Both the position numbers and the translations under genes were made by a program. From positions 1 to 64,000 of the forward strand of contig CAKTVV010000017.1 in the NCBI GenBank assembly GCA_934630515.1: a stretch of DNA of 64,000 nt, read 5' to 3'. Source of the DNA: an uncultured Eubacteriales bacterium. Its GTDB lineage: Bacteria; Bacillota; Clostridia; Oscillospirales; Acutalibacteraceae. Below, in pieces: positions 52,238 to 62,254 of this stretch (position 1 is its first letter; each line of letters opens with the position of its first letter). The notes beneath the pieces were generated by a model, which was not told where the DNA came from, made no database searches, and saw nothing but the letters and a program-made list of their open reading frames with translations.

Positions 52238-53299
52238 TTACAGCTCCAGTTTCATGTCACCGGGACGGATCCAACCGATGCGCCGCAGCAGAGCGGCAAA
52301 CACCAGCGACAGCACGGCCGGCGCCACGATACACACCACGGCGATTCCCAGCCAAGTCCGGGCGCTGCCGCCCATCGCCGACAGGATCCCCAGCGGCCCT
52401 ACCAGACCGCAGGTCCCCATACCGGCGGATACGCCGGTGCACTCCAGCCGGAACACCAGCGTGGAGAGCGGTCCGGTAATGGCAGACGCCAGCGTCGCCG
52501 GGATCCAGATGCGGGGATTCTTCACGATATTCCCCATCTGCAGCATGGAGGTACCCAGCCCCTGCGCCACAAGACCGCCCCACTTATTTTCCCGGAAGCT
52601 GATTACGGCAAAGCCCACCATCTGGGCGCAGCACCCGGCGGTAGCGGCACCTCCCGCCAGACCGGTAATGCCGATCATGGCGCAGATCGCAGCAGAGCTG
52701 ATAGGCAGGGTAAGAATGATCCCCACCACCACAGACACCAGCGCTCCCATCAGCAGGGGCTGCAATTCGGTGGCGGTGTTGATGAAATGTCCCAGCCAAT
52801 ACATCAGATAGGCGATGGCGGGGCAGATCAGCTTAGCCACCAGCATACCGGACAGAATGGTGGTCACCGGGGTCACCAGTATGTCAATGGGGGTCTCCTT
52901 GGATACCATCTTGCCCAGCTCCACCGCCACGATCACCACCAGAAAGGCGCCGGCGGGTCCCGCCGTCACCTGCAGCGGCTCCGCCCCACCGACGGCGATG
53001 GAGGTGCCCAGGCCGTTGCCGATCATCCCCACCACAGCAGCGGACAGCAGCACCAGCGGCGGTGCCTGCAGGGTATAGCCGATGGCAACGCCCAGCGCCG
53101 CCCCGGTCGCCGAGGTGGCAAATCCGGCGATCTCCGTGAACAGCGCCCACCCGGTATACTGCCCCAGCGTCTTGAAGATCGTACCGATCAGCAGTGTGGA
53201 GAACAGCCCCAGTGCCATGCTGCCCATAGCGTCGATGAAGTACAATTTCCACGACGGACGAATGCTTTTGCGCTCCAGAAAGCTCTTAAAGCGATCCAT
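52238..53299 (-). CDS. PTS IIC-like membrane permease (PTS_EIIC_2 family)
   Basis: 353 aa with about nine hydrophobic segments and many Gly/Ala residues. SWKLYFIDAMGSMALGLFSTLLIGTIF and GNGLGTSIAVGGAEPLQVTAGPAGAF fit the EIIC_2 family. No IIA or IIB domain or gene is adjacent, and the substrate is unknown; such lone members may not be sugar PTS components at all. It has its own promoter. Confidence 0.85.
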   Translation of the reverse strand: MDRFKSFLERKSIRPSWKLYFIDAMGSMALGLFSTLLIGTIFKTLGQYTGWALFTEIAGFATSATGAALGVAIGYTLQAPPLVLLSAAVVGMIGNGLGTSIAVGGAEPLQVTAGPAGAFLVVIVAVELGKMVSKETPIDILVTPVTTILSGMLVAKLICPAIAYLMYWLGHFINTATELQPLLMGALVSVVVGIILTLPISSAAICAMIGITGLAGGAATAGCCAQMVGFAVISFRENKWGGLVAQGLGTSMLQMGNIVKNPRIWIPATLASAITGPLSTLVFRLECTGVSAGMGTCGLVGPLGILSAMGGSARTWLGIAVVCIVAPAVLSLVFAALLRRIGWIRPGDMKLEL

Positions 53300-53325
53300 T
53301 TTCTAACCCCCATACCGTTTTTCTC

Positions 53326-53354
53326 ATTGTACCACTACCACCAACGGATTACAA
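53326..53354 (-). promoter_or_regulatory. Promoter of the PTS IIC-like gene
   Basis: Minus strand: -35 TTGTAA (53349-53354), 17-bp spacer, -10 TACAAT (53326-53331). Confidence 0.65.
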
Positions 53355-53412
53355 GCGACGAAACCACCCGATTTTCGGGCTTTTTCCACCAATTTACAGG
53401 AGGTTTTACTAT

Positions 53413-53793
53413 ATGGCGATTGCCACTGTGCTGCTCTATAATTTAGGCGACGACACCGACCGGGGACGGGCGGTGCGCCGGCTGTGCGCTCAACAAAAGC
53501 TGCGGGTGCGGGGTGTTTTGCCCGCCCAGCAGACCCAGACGCTCGCCGCCCTGCTGGCGGGTGAGCTGCCCGCAGCGCCCCCGCCGCCGCAGCCCTTCAC
53601 CGACCCGGTGCTGGTGATGGCGTTTCTGTCCCCCGGCGTCCAAAACCGCCTGCTGCGGGGGCTGCGCTCTTTGCCGCCGATCCCTCTCAAGGCGGTGCTG
53701 ACCGCCACCAACAGCCAATGGACGGGGATCCAGCTGCACGAAGAGCTGCAGCGGGAGCACGCTGCCTTTCACGGCGGGGAGAGCCAGCCATGA
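53413..53793 (+). CDS. DUF3783 domain protein
   Basis: 126 aa. ATVLLYNLGDDTDRGRAVRRLCAQQKLRVRGV at the start and PPIPLKAVLTATNSQWTGIQLHEELQREH at the end match DUF3783, a small family of unknown function in Clostridia. A Pro-rich middle (PAAPPPPQP) separates the halves. Its stop overlaps the start of mnmM (ATGA). Confidence 0.8.
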   Translation: MAIATVLLYNLGDDTDRGRAVRRLCAQQKLRVRGVLPAQQTQTLAALLAGELPAAPPPPQPFTDPVLVMAFLSPGVQNRLLRGLRSLPPIPLKAVLTATNSQWTGIQLHEELQREHAAFHGGESQP

Positions 53794-54410
53794 GAGAGTA
53801 TCCGCTGAACACACTGGGGCTGGCACACCAGTTTCTGGCGGCGCACCTCCAACCGGGCAATCGCTGCATCGACGCCACCGTAGGACGGGGACGGGATACG
53901 CTGTTTTTGGCGCAGCTGGTGGGGGCGACCGGACAGGTCATCGGGCTGGATATTCAACCGGAGGCGATCGACTCCGCCCGCCAGCTGCTGGAGAGTCACG
54001 GTCTGCCGGTGGAGACAGTCTATTCCCCCACCGCTGCGCCGGGTGTCCTCCCGGCTGCGCCACGGATACAGCTGTATGAGGATTGCCACAGCCACATCGC
54101 CCGATACGCCGCCCCGGAAAGCGTGGACGCCATCGTGTTCAACTTCGGCTGGCTCCCCGGCGGCGATCACAGCCGGTTTTCCACCGCCAAGACCAGCGTT
54201 CCGGCGGTAGAGGCGGCGCTGACACTGCTGAAGCCCGGCGGCGTCATGAGCCTATCCCTATATCACGGACGCAACAACGGCACCGCCGAGCGGGACACAC
54301 TGCTGGCCTTTCTCGCTACGATCGACAATCGCCGGTATACGGTGCTGCAAGGTACATTTCTCAACCGCACCGGCGATATTCCGGTGCCGATATTTCTCTT
54401 TCGGGAATGA
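53790..54410 (+). CDS. mnmM: Class I SAM methyltransferase, MnmM/YtqB family
   Basis: 206 aa from the ATG at 53790. SAM motif CIDATVGRGRDTLFLAQLVG, then VIGLDIQPEAI, and VDAIVFNFGWLPGGDHS with the family's NxGxLPGGD pattern. YtqB/MnmM methylates the wobble uridine (5-aminomethyl-2-thiouridine) of tRNA. It is translationally coupled to the DUF3783 gene. Confidence 0.9.
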   Translation: MREYPLNTLGLAHQFLAAHLQPGNRCIDATVGRGRDTLFLAQLVGATGQVIGLDIQPEAIDSARQLLESHGLPVETVYSPTAAPGVLPAAPRIQLYEDCHSHIARYAAPESVDAIVFNFGWLPGGDHSRFSTAKTSVPAVEAALTLLKPGGVMSLSLYHGRNNGTAERDTLLAFLATIDNRRYTVLQGTFLNRTGDIPVPIFLFRE

Positions 54411-54443
54411 CCCACCATACGCAAAACCGCACACAGCCCTGTC

Positions 54444-54482
54444 GCTCCCTCCCGCATTTGCGGGAGGGAGCTTTGGTTTTCC
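54444..54482 (+). terminator. Terminator of the DUF3783-mnmM operon
   Basis: Perfect stem GCTCCCTCCCGC / GCGGGAGGGAGC, loop ATTT, followed by TTTGGTTTT. Confidence 0.9.
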
Positions 54483-54600
54483 CCCGCAAACGGACAGCAG
54501 CGCTATCGTCGCCCAGCGCACAGACCGTCTCTGTCCGGACGAAAAACACAGCCTTCCGACGGAGCACTTCATTCCTTCTGAAGAATTTATTGAAAACCTG

Positions 54601-54652
54601 TTGACAACAAATCTGAAATGGTTTACTATACACTTGTAGCGTTAACGTTAAT
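54601..54652 (+). promoter_or_regulatory. Promoter and LacI-type operator of the sugar operon
   Basis: -35 TTGACA (54601-54606), 17-bp spacer, -10 TACTAT (54624-54629). Just downstream lies TTAACGTTAA (54642-54651), overlapping CGTTAACG, a CG-centred palindrome of LacI/GalR type placed where a repressor would block the polymerase. The remaining 120 bp to the first gene hold nothing else clear. Confidence 0.65.
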
Positions 54653-54775
54653 ATTATTCAATTTACACCAATTATTTAGTTACTTAACGTAAAAACGCTG
54701 TTTTGATCCATATTTCAACGTCGCAGAAAGCCGCCGGACGGCTACATTTCTCACTGCGGCAGAAAGGTGCGTTTT

Positions 54776-56138
54776 ATGTCGATGAAAACCACGTTCGCCC
54801 TGTATTTTGCCAATCGGGGGTTCTTCCCCGGCGAGTCCATCGCCACCGCCCGGGCCGAGATGATCCAAGCGGTCACCGGCGCCGGATACGATGTGCTGGT
54901 GATGGACGAGACCCTCACTCGCTACGGCGCTGTGGAGACGCTGGCGGAGGGAAAGATCTATGCCGATTTTCTGGACAGCCATCGGGGCGAGTATCAGGGA
55001 ATCATCCTGTGCCTGCCGAATTTCGGTGATGAAAACGGCGCCTCTGAGGCGTTCAAGCACGTCGATGTACCGATACGGTACAGACCTATCCCGACGATCC
55101 GGCGCAGATAGACTTTGCTCACCGTCGGGACGCCCTGTGCGGCAATATCGCCATGTGCAACGTACTGCGGCAGCTAAAGCTCCGCTATACATTGACCACC
55201 AAGATCACGGTTTCCCCTCTGAGCGAGTCCTTTGCGGAGGATCTGCGGCTGTTCGCCGGCACCTGCCGCACCGTTGCCGGCGTGAAGCAATTCCACATCG
55301 GTGCCATCGGCGCCCGCACCACCGCCTTTAAGACCGTGCGCTTTGACGAGATCGCCATGGCAAACCACCGGATAACGGTGGAGACCATCGATCTGGCGGA
55401 TGTATTCGCCCGCATGGATCGTATGGGCGGCAAGCAGCTGGAGGAGAAAAAGGCAGTCTATGCCGCTCTGTCGGATTTCGGCACCTATCCTCCGGAGAAG
55501 CTGGAGAATATCGCCCGTCTCGGCGCCGTCATCGACGATCTGATTGCCGAATATGATCTCCACGCCATCGCCATCCGCTGCTGGAACGAGCTGCAGCTGC
55601 GCTACGGCATTGCTCCCTGTCTGATCCTGTGCGAGCTGGATGTAACCAACGCCGTGATGATGGGGGCGCTGTACCTGGCGGCGGATCATCTGGTGATGCT
55701 GCTGGATGTGAACAACAACTACGGCGACAGCGACAACGCCTGCATCTTCTTCCACTGCGGTCCCGCCCCCAGTCTATGATGGCGGAACGGGTACACATCG
55801 AGGAGCATCTGATGTTCCGCAAATCCTATGGTGAGGGCAGCGGTGTAGGCATCAACAAGGGCAAGCTCATGTCCGGTGACGTCACCATCGGCAGCTTCAA
55901 AACGGAAAACGGTGCGCTCTGCTACTTCGTGTCCGAGGGGGCGCTCACCGACGAGCCGGTAGGCGACGGATTTTTCGGCTGCGGCACAGTATTCCGCAAG
56001 CCCGATGTGCAGGCTATGCTGCGCTATATGTGCGAAAACGGCTACCGACACCACGTTGCCATCGTAAAAGGCAGCTGGGGCAAAGCCGTGGAGGAGGCAT
56101 TCGCCAAATATCTCGGCTATCAGATCGACGCTATTTGA
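54776..56138 (+). pseudogene. L-fucose isomerase-like gene with two frameshifts
   Basis: Three successive frames together encode about 454 residues of an L-fucose/L-arabinose isomerase-family protein: MSMKTTFALYFANRGFFPGE..., then YPDDPAQIDFAHRRDALCGN, then MMAERVHIEEHLMFRKSYG. The shifts fall near 55071 (restoring one base gives VPILVQTYPDDP) and near 55764 in a run of five C (restoring one C gives GPAPQSMMAERV). Both are apparent one-base deletions. The start at 54776 follows AGAAAGG. Either the gene is decaying or the assembly has indel errors here. Confidence 0.8.
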
Positions 56139-56171
56139 TCCACGGATATACATAAAAGGAGGTCTTTATTG

Positions 56172-56504
56172 ATGAACAAGCTGGGTATCTTTATGAACTT
56201 CTGGGAGAAAAACTGGGACGCCGACCACGCCAAGTATATTGACAAGGTTGCTAAGATCGGCTTTGATATTCTGGAATTTCAGGCGCAGCCGCTGCTGGAC
56301 ATGACCGACGATCACATCCGGGAGCTGCGCAAGCGGGCGGATGCCGCCGGTATCCGGCTGACGTACAGCCTGGGGCTGAATCCTCACTATGATGTATCCT
56401 CGCTGGACGAAAGCATCCGGCAGGGCGGCGTCAAATACCTGCAGAATATCATCCGCAAAATGGCGGTGGGCGGCGGCGACCTGCTGTCCGGCGTCAGCTA
56501 TGCC
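56172..56504 (+). pseudogene. Allulose (psicose) 3-epimerase-like gene, 5' fragment
   Basis: The first 111 residues, from MNKLGIFMNFWEKNWDADH to KYLQNIIRKMAVGGGDLLSGVSYA, match the N-terminal part of D-allulose/tagatose 3-epimerases (TIM barrel; normal length about 290). After SGVSYA the sequence switches to an unrelated protein (GH43). The rest of the barrel, including catalytic residues, is missing. A good AAAGGAGG site precedes the start, so a truncated fusion could still be translated. Confidence 0.8.
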
Positions 56505-56779
56505 GTCGCTGATGCAGTAGCCGGTCCCTGGTCGGCGCTGCGTCCCTGCGCCGACGATACCACCAACCAGATGCGCCCGCCTTTGCCCTGCCGCTGGGCG
56601 GCGAGAATGATACGGTGCTGTATATGGGCGACCGCTGGAGCGGCGGAGAATATTTTTCCTCCTCCTATGTGCTGCTGCCGCTGACCTTCACCGGCGCAGA
56701 CGGGCTGGATCTTTCCTATTATGACCGCTTTACCATAGACACGCATCGAGGGGTTTACACCCCCGCCGAGGAGGTATGA
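56505..56779 (+). pseudogene. GH43-like glycoside hydrolase, 3' fragment, frameshifted
   Basis: Joined in frame to the epimerase fragment, the sequence VADAVAGPWSALRPCADDTTN looks like the middle of a GH43-type hydrolase. After a one-base frameshift near 56580 it continues as FALPLGGENDTVLYMGDRWSGGEYFSSSYVLLPLTF and ends ...RGVYTPAEEV. The MGDRW and YVLLPL pattern is typical of GH43 subfamilies. The whole N-terminal propeller is missing, so a deletion between two neighbouring genes produced this fusion. Confidence 0.65.
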
Positions 56780-56784
56780 CCGAA

Positions 56785-58937
56785 ATGGATGCACAAGCGA
56801 TCCGCCGCCGGGCAGATGAGCTGCTGACCGGCATGACCCTCACCCAAAAGATCGGGCAGATCACCCAGCTTTATTATGACGGAACCAACTTCGAGGAAAT
56901 GCAGGAGATCATCCGCACCGTGCAGCCCGGCTCGCTGATCGTCTGCGGCTCCGCACTGGCAGGCAACGAGGAGCAGATGCCCGTCTGTCGGGAACGGCTG
57001 GATGCACTGCAAAACACCGCTGTCGAAGAAAACGGTATCCCGATCCTGTTCGGGCGGGACATCATCCACGGGCATCGGGTGGTGCTGCCGGTGCCGCTGA
57101 CTATGAGCGCCGCCTTTGACCCGGCGCTGGTGCAGGAGGGCTATGACGCCGTCCGGCAGGAGGCAGTCTACAAGGGGATCAAGTGGACCTTTGCGCCTAT
57201 GGCAGATTTGAGTCGGGATTCCCGCTGGGGGCGCATCATTGAGGGCCCCGGCGAGAATCCGTATGTGGGCGAGCAAATGGCCGCCGCCATCGTCCGGGGC
57301 TTTCAGACAGAGGATCTGTCGGATGAACAGGCCATGGCAGTCTGCCCAAGCATTTTGTGGGCTACGGCACCTCCGAGGGCGGCCGGGACTACAACCATAC
57401 GGAGATCGGAGACTATCTGCTGCAAAACACCTATCTGCCCGCTTTTCGCAGCGCTATCCGGGAAGGCGTCGCCACGGTCATGGCGGGGTTCAATGATGTC
57501 AACGGCATTCCCCTCTCCGCCAACCGGCGGCTGGTGACCGAGGTGCTGCGCCATCAGCTGCATTTCGACGGATTTGTGGTCAGCGACTGGGACGCTATCC
57601 GCCAGATGATGGCATACAGCGGCTTTGCCGCCGACAAAAAGGACGCCGCCCGGCTGGCGCTCCATGCCGGAGTGGATATGGACATGGCGGACCGATGCTA
57701 TCTGGAAAATATGGAAGCGCTGGTCTCCGAGGAAGCCATATCCATCGAAGAGCTGGACGAGGCGGTGCGTCGCATCCTCTCCGTTAAGCTGCGGATGGGA
57801 CTGTTTGACCACCCCAACAACCGCCCGGTCGCCTACGATACACAGGCACATCTGGCGCTGGCGCAGCGGCTGGCGGAGGAGTCCATCGTGCTGCTGAAAA
57901 ACGAAAAGCAGCTGCTGCCGCTGGATAAGCAGGCAGCCGTGGGCTTTGCCGGTCCGTACCTGCATAACAAGACCGAGCTGGTGGGCAGCTGGGCACTGGA
58001 CACCGACTATCGGCTGGTGTCCTCCCCCGCCGAGGCGATCCGCAGCACCGCCCCCGGCGCACAGCTCTCCGACCCGCAAAAGGACGCCTATCTGCAGGTG
58101 CCATGGCTGCGGGACTGCCAGACGCTGGTGCTGATGCTGGGCGAGAGCCGCCAGGTCACCGGCGAGGCGCACTGTCTGGCGGAGCCGACACTGCCGGCTG
58201 AGCAGCTGGACATGGCACGCAAGACTCGGCGGCTGGGTATCCCGGTGGTGGGTGTATTCTGCTTTGCCCGCCCCATCGTGCTGGGCGAAGAGAAATCGCT
58301 GTTTGACGCCATTCTATATGCCGGCCACGGCGGCTCACGGGCTGCCGAAGCCATTGCCGCCGTGCTGTACGGCGATGCCGAGCCGGGCGGACGGCTGCCC
58401 TTCACCATTCCCCGCTCGGTGGGACAAATTCGGCTTTACTACAACGCCCAGCCGGGCGCCCGCCAGATCAACGGCTACTATAACGACGAAAATCCCTACC
58501 ACCGGAATTATCTGGATTGCAGCGGCTCTCCCACCTACCCCTTCGGCTACGGGTTGAGCTACACCGAATTCCGGCTTTCAGAGCCGGAGGTCTCCCACAC
58601 CCGGCTATCCTCGCAGGCGGTGCGGAAGGGCGCCCGATTCACCCTGCGCTGCACAGTAGAGAATGTGGGCAGCCGTCCCGGCAGCACCACCCTGCAGCTG
58701 TATGTCCGGGATGTGCTTGCCAGCCGGATGCGTCCCCTGCGGGCGCTGCGAGATTTCACCAAGCTGCAGCTGCGCCCCGGAGAAAGCCGCACGGCGGAGC
58801 TTTCCGTCGGTTACGAGGATCTGGGCTTTTATCTGGAGGACGGCTCGTTTATTCTGGAGCCGGGAGAGTTTATCCTTTACTGCGGTACCGATTGCACAAC
58901 GGAAAACAGCGTAACCGTCACGGTAGACGCAGACTGA
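56785..58937 (+). pseudogene. GH3 beta-glucosidase with one frameshift
   Basis: About 717 residues in two frames. The first part (MTLTQKIGQITQLYYDGTNF, PILFGRDIIHGHRVVLPVPL, RDSRWGRIIEGPGENPYVGE) runs to AVC near 57343. There one base (G of a GCC codon) appears missing, and the second frame continues KHFVGYGTSEGGRDYNHTE, with nucleophile motif FVVSDWDA, the second alpha/beta domain and a fibronectin-III-like end. Function would be hydrolysis of beta-linked glucosides or xylosides. I take the ATG at 56785 (GGAGG 10 nt upstream); 56776 is possible. Confidence 0.85.
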
Positions 58938-59016
58938 GTCTCCATTTCCGGGAGCTTTTTCGGTGGGAAAGGGCAAAACGCCCGCCCCATTTCTGCGATC
59001 CTCTAAAAAAGCAAGC

Positions 59017-59054
59017 ACCCGCCCTGCGGCTGCAGCCGCAGGGCGGGTCTTTTC
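59017..59054 (+). terminator. Terminator of the sugar operon
   Basis: Perfect stem ACCCGCCCTGCGGC / GCCGCAGGGCGGGT, loop TGCA, then CTTTTC. An A-rich run before it may let it work for the convergent ankyrin gene too. Confidence 0.85.
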
Positions 59055-59134
59055 ATTCTAAGGTCGATGCAAGAGGGAACCGCAGACAGCACGATCCACC
59101 GAAAGGCATTCGGACGGCTCTCGGTTTACGCTCA

Positions 59135-59803
59135 CTATCGGGTCAGGAATGCGCCCAATGGATGATCTGCGTAAAACGCCTGCACCGTAAGGGTCGAGGT
59201 ACGCATCGGGATCGTGCTGGTCAAGCCCTGCTCAAACAGCAGGGAAAAGATCCGGCTCAGATCCGCCTTCAGCGCATCGGTGATCACTCTTTTTCCCGTA
59301 TACTGCCGGGTATTCGAGTCGTATACCGGCATGATCTGCGCTGCCTGTGATACAGCTCGCTCCATGGTTGTATTTCCTTTACTGTCCACGGCATTCAGCT
59401 CGGCGCCCATTGCGATCATGCGCTTTAAGAGCAAATAAGCCGCATCGCTCTCCTCTTTTGTGTGTTGGACCGCAGGAACGCCGTGCATATCCACAGCACA
59501 CCATCTCGTGCGCATGATCGCCAGAGAAAGGGCATCCTGTATGACCGGCATCCTCCAGCCGCTGACGCTCGTTTCCGCTTCCATAAAGTTGACATCGGCG
59601 CCTTGATCCAATAAGTACTCTGCAATGTCTGTCGCTCCGCTATGAATTGCGATCTGTAAAAGAGATTTGCCGTCATCGGATCGTGGAGGCTGTCTTACCA
59701 CGTCATTGATCAGATCGGGCTTTTTCTCCAGCATCCTTTGTACCGTCTCCCGATCGTGTCCCTTTATGGCGCTGCATAGCCGTTTCTGTTCTGCCCGTGT
59801 CAT
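59135..59803 (-). CDS. Ankyrin-repeat protein
   Basis: 222 aa from the ATG at 59803 (GAGGAG upstream). Repeats are recognisable in SLLQIAIHSGATDIAEYLLDQGADVNF and LLLKRMIAMGAELNAVDSKGNTTMERAV; a first degenerate unit is near AIKGHDRETVQRMLEKKPDLI. No signal peptide or enzyme domain was seen. Ankyrin proteins mediate protein contacts; the partner is unknown. It is monocistronic and looks less GC-rich than its neighbours, which may indicate an accessory gene. Confidence 0.85.
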   Translation of the reverse strand: MTRAEQKRLCSAIKGHDRETVQRMLEKKPDLINDVVRQPPRSDDGKSLLQIAIHSGATDIAEYLLDQGADVNFMEAETSVSGWRMPVIQDALSLAIMRTRWCAVDMHGVPAVQHTKEESDAAYLLLKRMIAMGAELNAVDSKGNTTMERAVSQAAQIMPVYDSNTRQYTGKRVITDALKADLSRIFSLLFEQGLTSTIPMRTSTLTVQAFYADHPLGAFLTR

Positions 59804-59863
59804 AAACGCATATCTCCTCATTCGCTGAACCGATCACCGCCGCCATTCCCGGCGGCAAGCCGG

Positions 59864-62254
59864 TCACTTCAGCTCTACAACGGTGACGCCGTTTTCCCCC
59901 TCACCATAGGTGCCCAGACGGAAACCCTTGACCTGCCGATGCCCTTTCAGATGCTGCTGCACCGCCGTGCGCAGGGCGCCGGTACCCTTACCGTGGATGA
60001 TGGTGACCCGCTCCAGTCCGCACAGCACTGCATTATCCAGAAAGCGATCCACCTCCAGCAGCGCCTCCTCCACGGTCATTCCCCGCAGGTCCAGATCGGT
60101 GGTTGCTGACCGCTCCATACGGGATTCCAATCCGGTCGAACGGGGAGCGGCCGGGCGCACAGTGCGTCCCTTTTTCTCCGCCCGGCGGGATTCATACAGG
60201 CGCAGATTGGAAAGCGGCGTGCGGGTGCGAATGGCGCCCGCCTGCACCTCCACCATGCCGTTTTTGTCCGGCTCTCTGGTGACCGTCGCCTGCAAGCCCA
60301 TATCCGCCAGCTGCACCCGGTCGCCTACATGAAGCTCCTGCAGCAGCTCCGGGTTCACCGTCTCCCGGCTCTCCACCGGGTCCGCCGATTCCTCCATTTT
60401 CCGCAGCCGGGAACGCAGCTGGCTGCGTGCCTGACGAGTCTTATCGGCAAAATCCGCTGCATCCTTTTCCCGGCGCAGCTGCTCCATCTCCGCCATCAGA
60501 CTCTCCGCCTGCGCCCGGGCTTTTTCCACGATGCGCTGCGCCTGCTGCCGTCCCTCCTCGATCGCCTGCTGCCGCCGTTCATCCATATCCCGCAGCTTTT
60601 CCTCCGCCGCCTCTGCCGCCCGGGTCGCCCGCACCCGGGCATCCTCGGCATGGCGCAGCTGCTCCTCCAGCTCCTGCCGCCGGGTGTCCAGCCGGGTCAC
60701 GACCTCCTCCAGCCGCTGGTCGTCCCCGGACACCAGCGTGCGGGCGTGATCCACCAGCGCCGGATCCATCCCCAGCCGTTCGGTGATGGCAAAGGCATTG
60801 GAACGTCCCGGCACCCCCACCAGCAACCGGTAGGTGGGACGCAGCGACGCCACATCGAACTCACAGCTGGCATTCTCCACACCGGGAGTGTGGATAGCGT
60901 AGGCCTTCAATTCCGCATAATGGGTGGTGGCGCCGATGCGGGCGCCCTTTTGGCGCAGCCGCTCCAGGATCGCTACTGCCAGCGCCGCACCCTCCACCGG
61001 GTCAGTACCGGCGCCCAGCTCATCCAGCAACACCAGACTGCCCTCGTCCACAGCGTCCAGAATGCGGATCACATTGGTCATATGCGCCGAAAAGGTGGAC
61101 AGGGACTGCTCGATCGACTGCTCATCCCCGATATCCACCAGCACCTGCCGGAATACGGCGATGCGGCTGCCGTCGCTCACCGGCGGCAGCAATCCGCACA
61201 TGGTCATCAGCGTCAGCAGCCCCAGCGTTTTCAGCGTCACCGTCTTGCCGCCGGTATTGGGACCGGTGATCACCAATGTATCAAAATCGCCGCCCAGCTC
61301 CACATCCACCGGCACCACCCGCTGCGGATCGATGAGCGGATGGCGGGCACGGCGCAAAACGGTATACCCATCCTCCGCCAGTGCCGGCTTGACCGCCTTC
61401 ATCCGGTAGGCCAGCCGGGCCTTGGCAAAGATCACATTCAGCTCCACGGCGATCTCGTAGTCCGCAATGATCGCCGTAGCAAAGGTGCCCACCTCTGCCG
61501 ACAGCTCCTGCAGGATGCGCTCGATCTCCGCCTCCTCCTTGGAGGTCAGCACCCGCAGCTCGTTATTCGCCTCCACAACTCCCATCGGCTCCACAAACAC
61601 CGTGGCGCCCGAGGCGGAGCTGTCATGCACCAAGCCAGCCACCTCGCCCCGATGCTCCGCCTTCACCGGCACCACAAACCGTCCGCCCCGGATGGTGACG
61701 ATCGGCTCCTGCAGCGCCTTTTGGTAAGCGGGGGAACGGATCAGCTTATCCAGCTGCTCCCGCACCCGGGCAGAGGCGGCTTTCATCTTACGGCGGATCT
61801 CCCGCAGCGCCGGGGACGCCGTGTCGGCAATCTCCTCCTCGCTGACAATAATGGAGGAGATCTTCTCCTCCAGATATTTATTGGGTACCAGCACGGAAAA
61901 ACGGTCATCCAGACAGGTGGATACTCCCTCGCAGTGGGTGCGCCACTCCTTCAGCGACCGGATGACCCGCAATGTCTCCCCGATCCGCAGAAATTCCGTC
62001 AGCGACAGACAGGCTCCAGCTTCCGCCCGGCGCAGGGCGTTGGTGACGTTGGCGATCTGCCCGAAGGAGGGGCTGCCGAAGCCCGCCATCAGGCGGCAGG
62101 CATCGTCCGTCTCATCCACCAGCCGCTGCACCAGCGGCAGCGAGGTCTCGGGGCGCAGCTGCCGTGCCAGATGCGCCGCATCCTCACAGCCGGTCTCCCC
62201 TGCCAGCATATCCAATATCTTATCCAATTCCAATGCACGAAGATCCCGTTGCAT
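59864..62254 (-). CDS. mutS2: MutS2 recombination/ribosome-rescue ATPase
   Basis: 796 aa from the ATG at 62254 (AGGAGAG 7 nt upstream). MutS-type core with Walker A VITGPNTGGKTVTLK and Walker B VLLDELGAGTDPVEGAAL, a long coiled coil (about 500-630), a KOW-like segment and a C-terminal Smr domain with DLRGMTVEEALLEVDRF and IIHGKGTGALR. MutS2 suppresses homologous recombination and, in B. subtilis, acts on collided ribosomes. Confidence 0.96.
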   Translation of the reverse strand: MQRDLRALELDKILDMLAGETGCEDAAHLARQLRPETSLPLVQRLVDETDDACRLMAGFGSPSFGQIANVTNALRRAEAGACLSLTEFLRIGETLRVIRSLKEWRTHCEGVSTCLDDRFSVLVPNKYLEEKISSIIVSEEEIADTASPALREIRRKMKAASARVREQLDKLIRSPAYQKALQEPIVTIRGGRFVVPVKAEHRGEVAGLVHDSSASGATVFVEPMGVVEANNELRVLTSKEEAEIERILQELSAEVGTFATAIIADYEIAVELNVIFAKARLAYRMKAVKPALAEDGYTVLRRARHPLIDPQRVVPVDVELGGDFDTLVITGPNTGGKTVTLKTLGLLTLMTMCGLLPPVSDGSRIAVFRQVLVDIGDEQSIEQSLSTFSAHMTNVIRILDAVDEGSLVLLDELGAGTDPVEGAALAVAILERLRQKGARIGATTHYAELKAYAIHTPGVENASCEFDVASLRPTYRLLVGVPGRSNAFAITERLGMDPALVDHARTLVSGDDQRLEEVVTRLDTRRQELEEQLRHAEDARVRATRAAEAAEEKLRDMDERRQQAIEEGRQQAQRIVEKARAQAESLMAEMEQLRREKDAADFADKTRQARSQLRSRLRKMEESADPVESRETVNPELLQELHVGDRVQLADMGLQATVTREPDKNGMVEVQAGAIRTRTPLSNLRLYESRRAEKKGRTVRPAAPRSTGLESRMERSATTDLDLRGMTVEEALLEVDRFLDNAVLCGLERVTIIHGKGTGALRTAVQQHLKGHRQVKGFRLGTYGEGENGVTVVELK

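Noticed and set aside
52238..53299. Complete sugar PTS
   Set aside because: Only a IIC-like permease is found; no IIA, IIB or sugar-metabolism genes are beside it.
54776..57343. Programmed ribosomal frameshifting in the sugar operon
   Set aside because: Four sites in three different enzyme families, with no slippery heptamer plus pseudoknot that I can see; decay or base errors are simpler.
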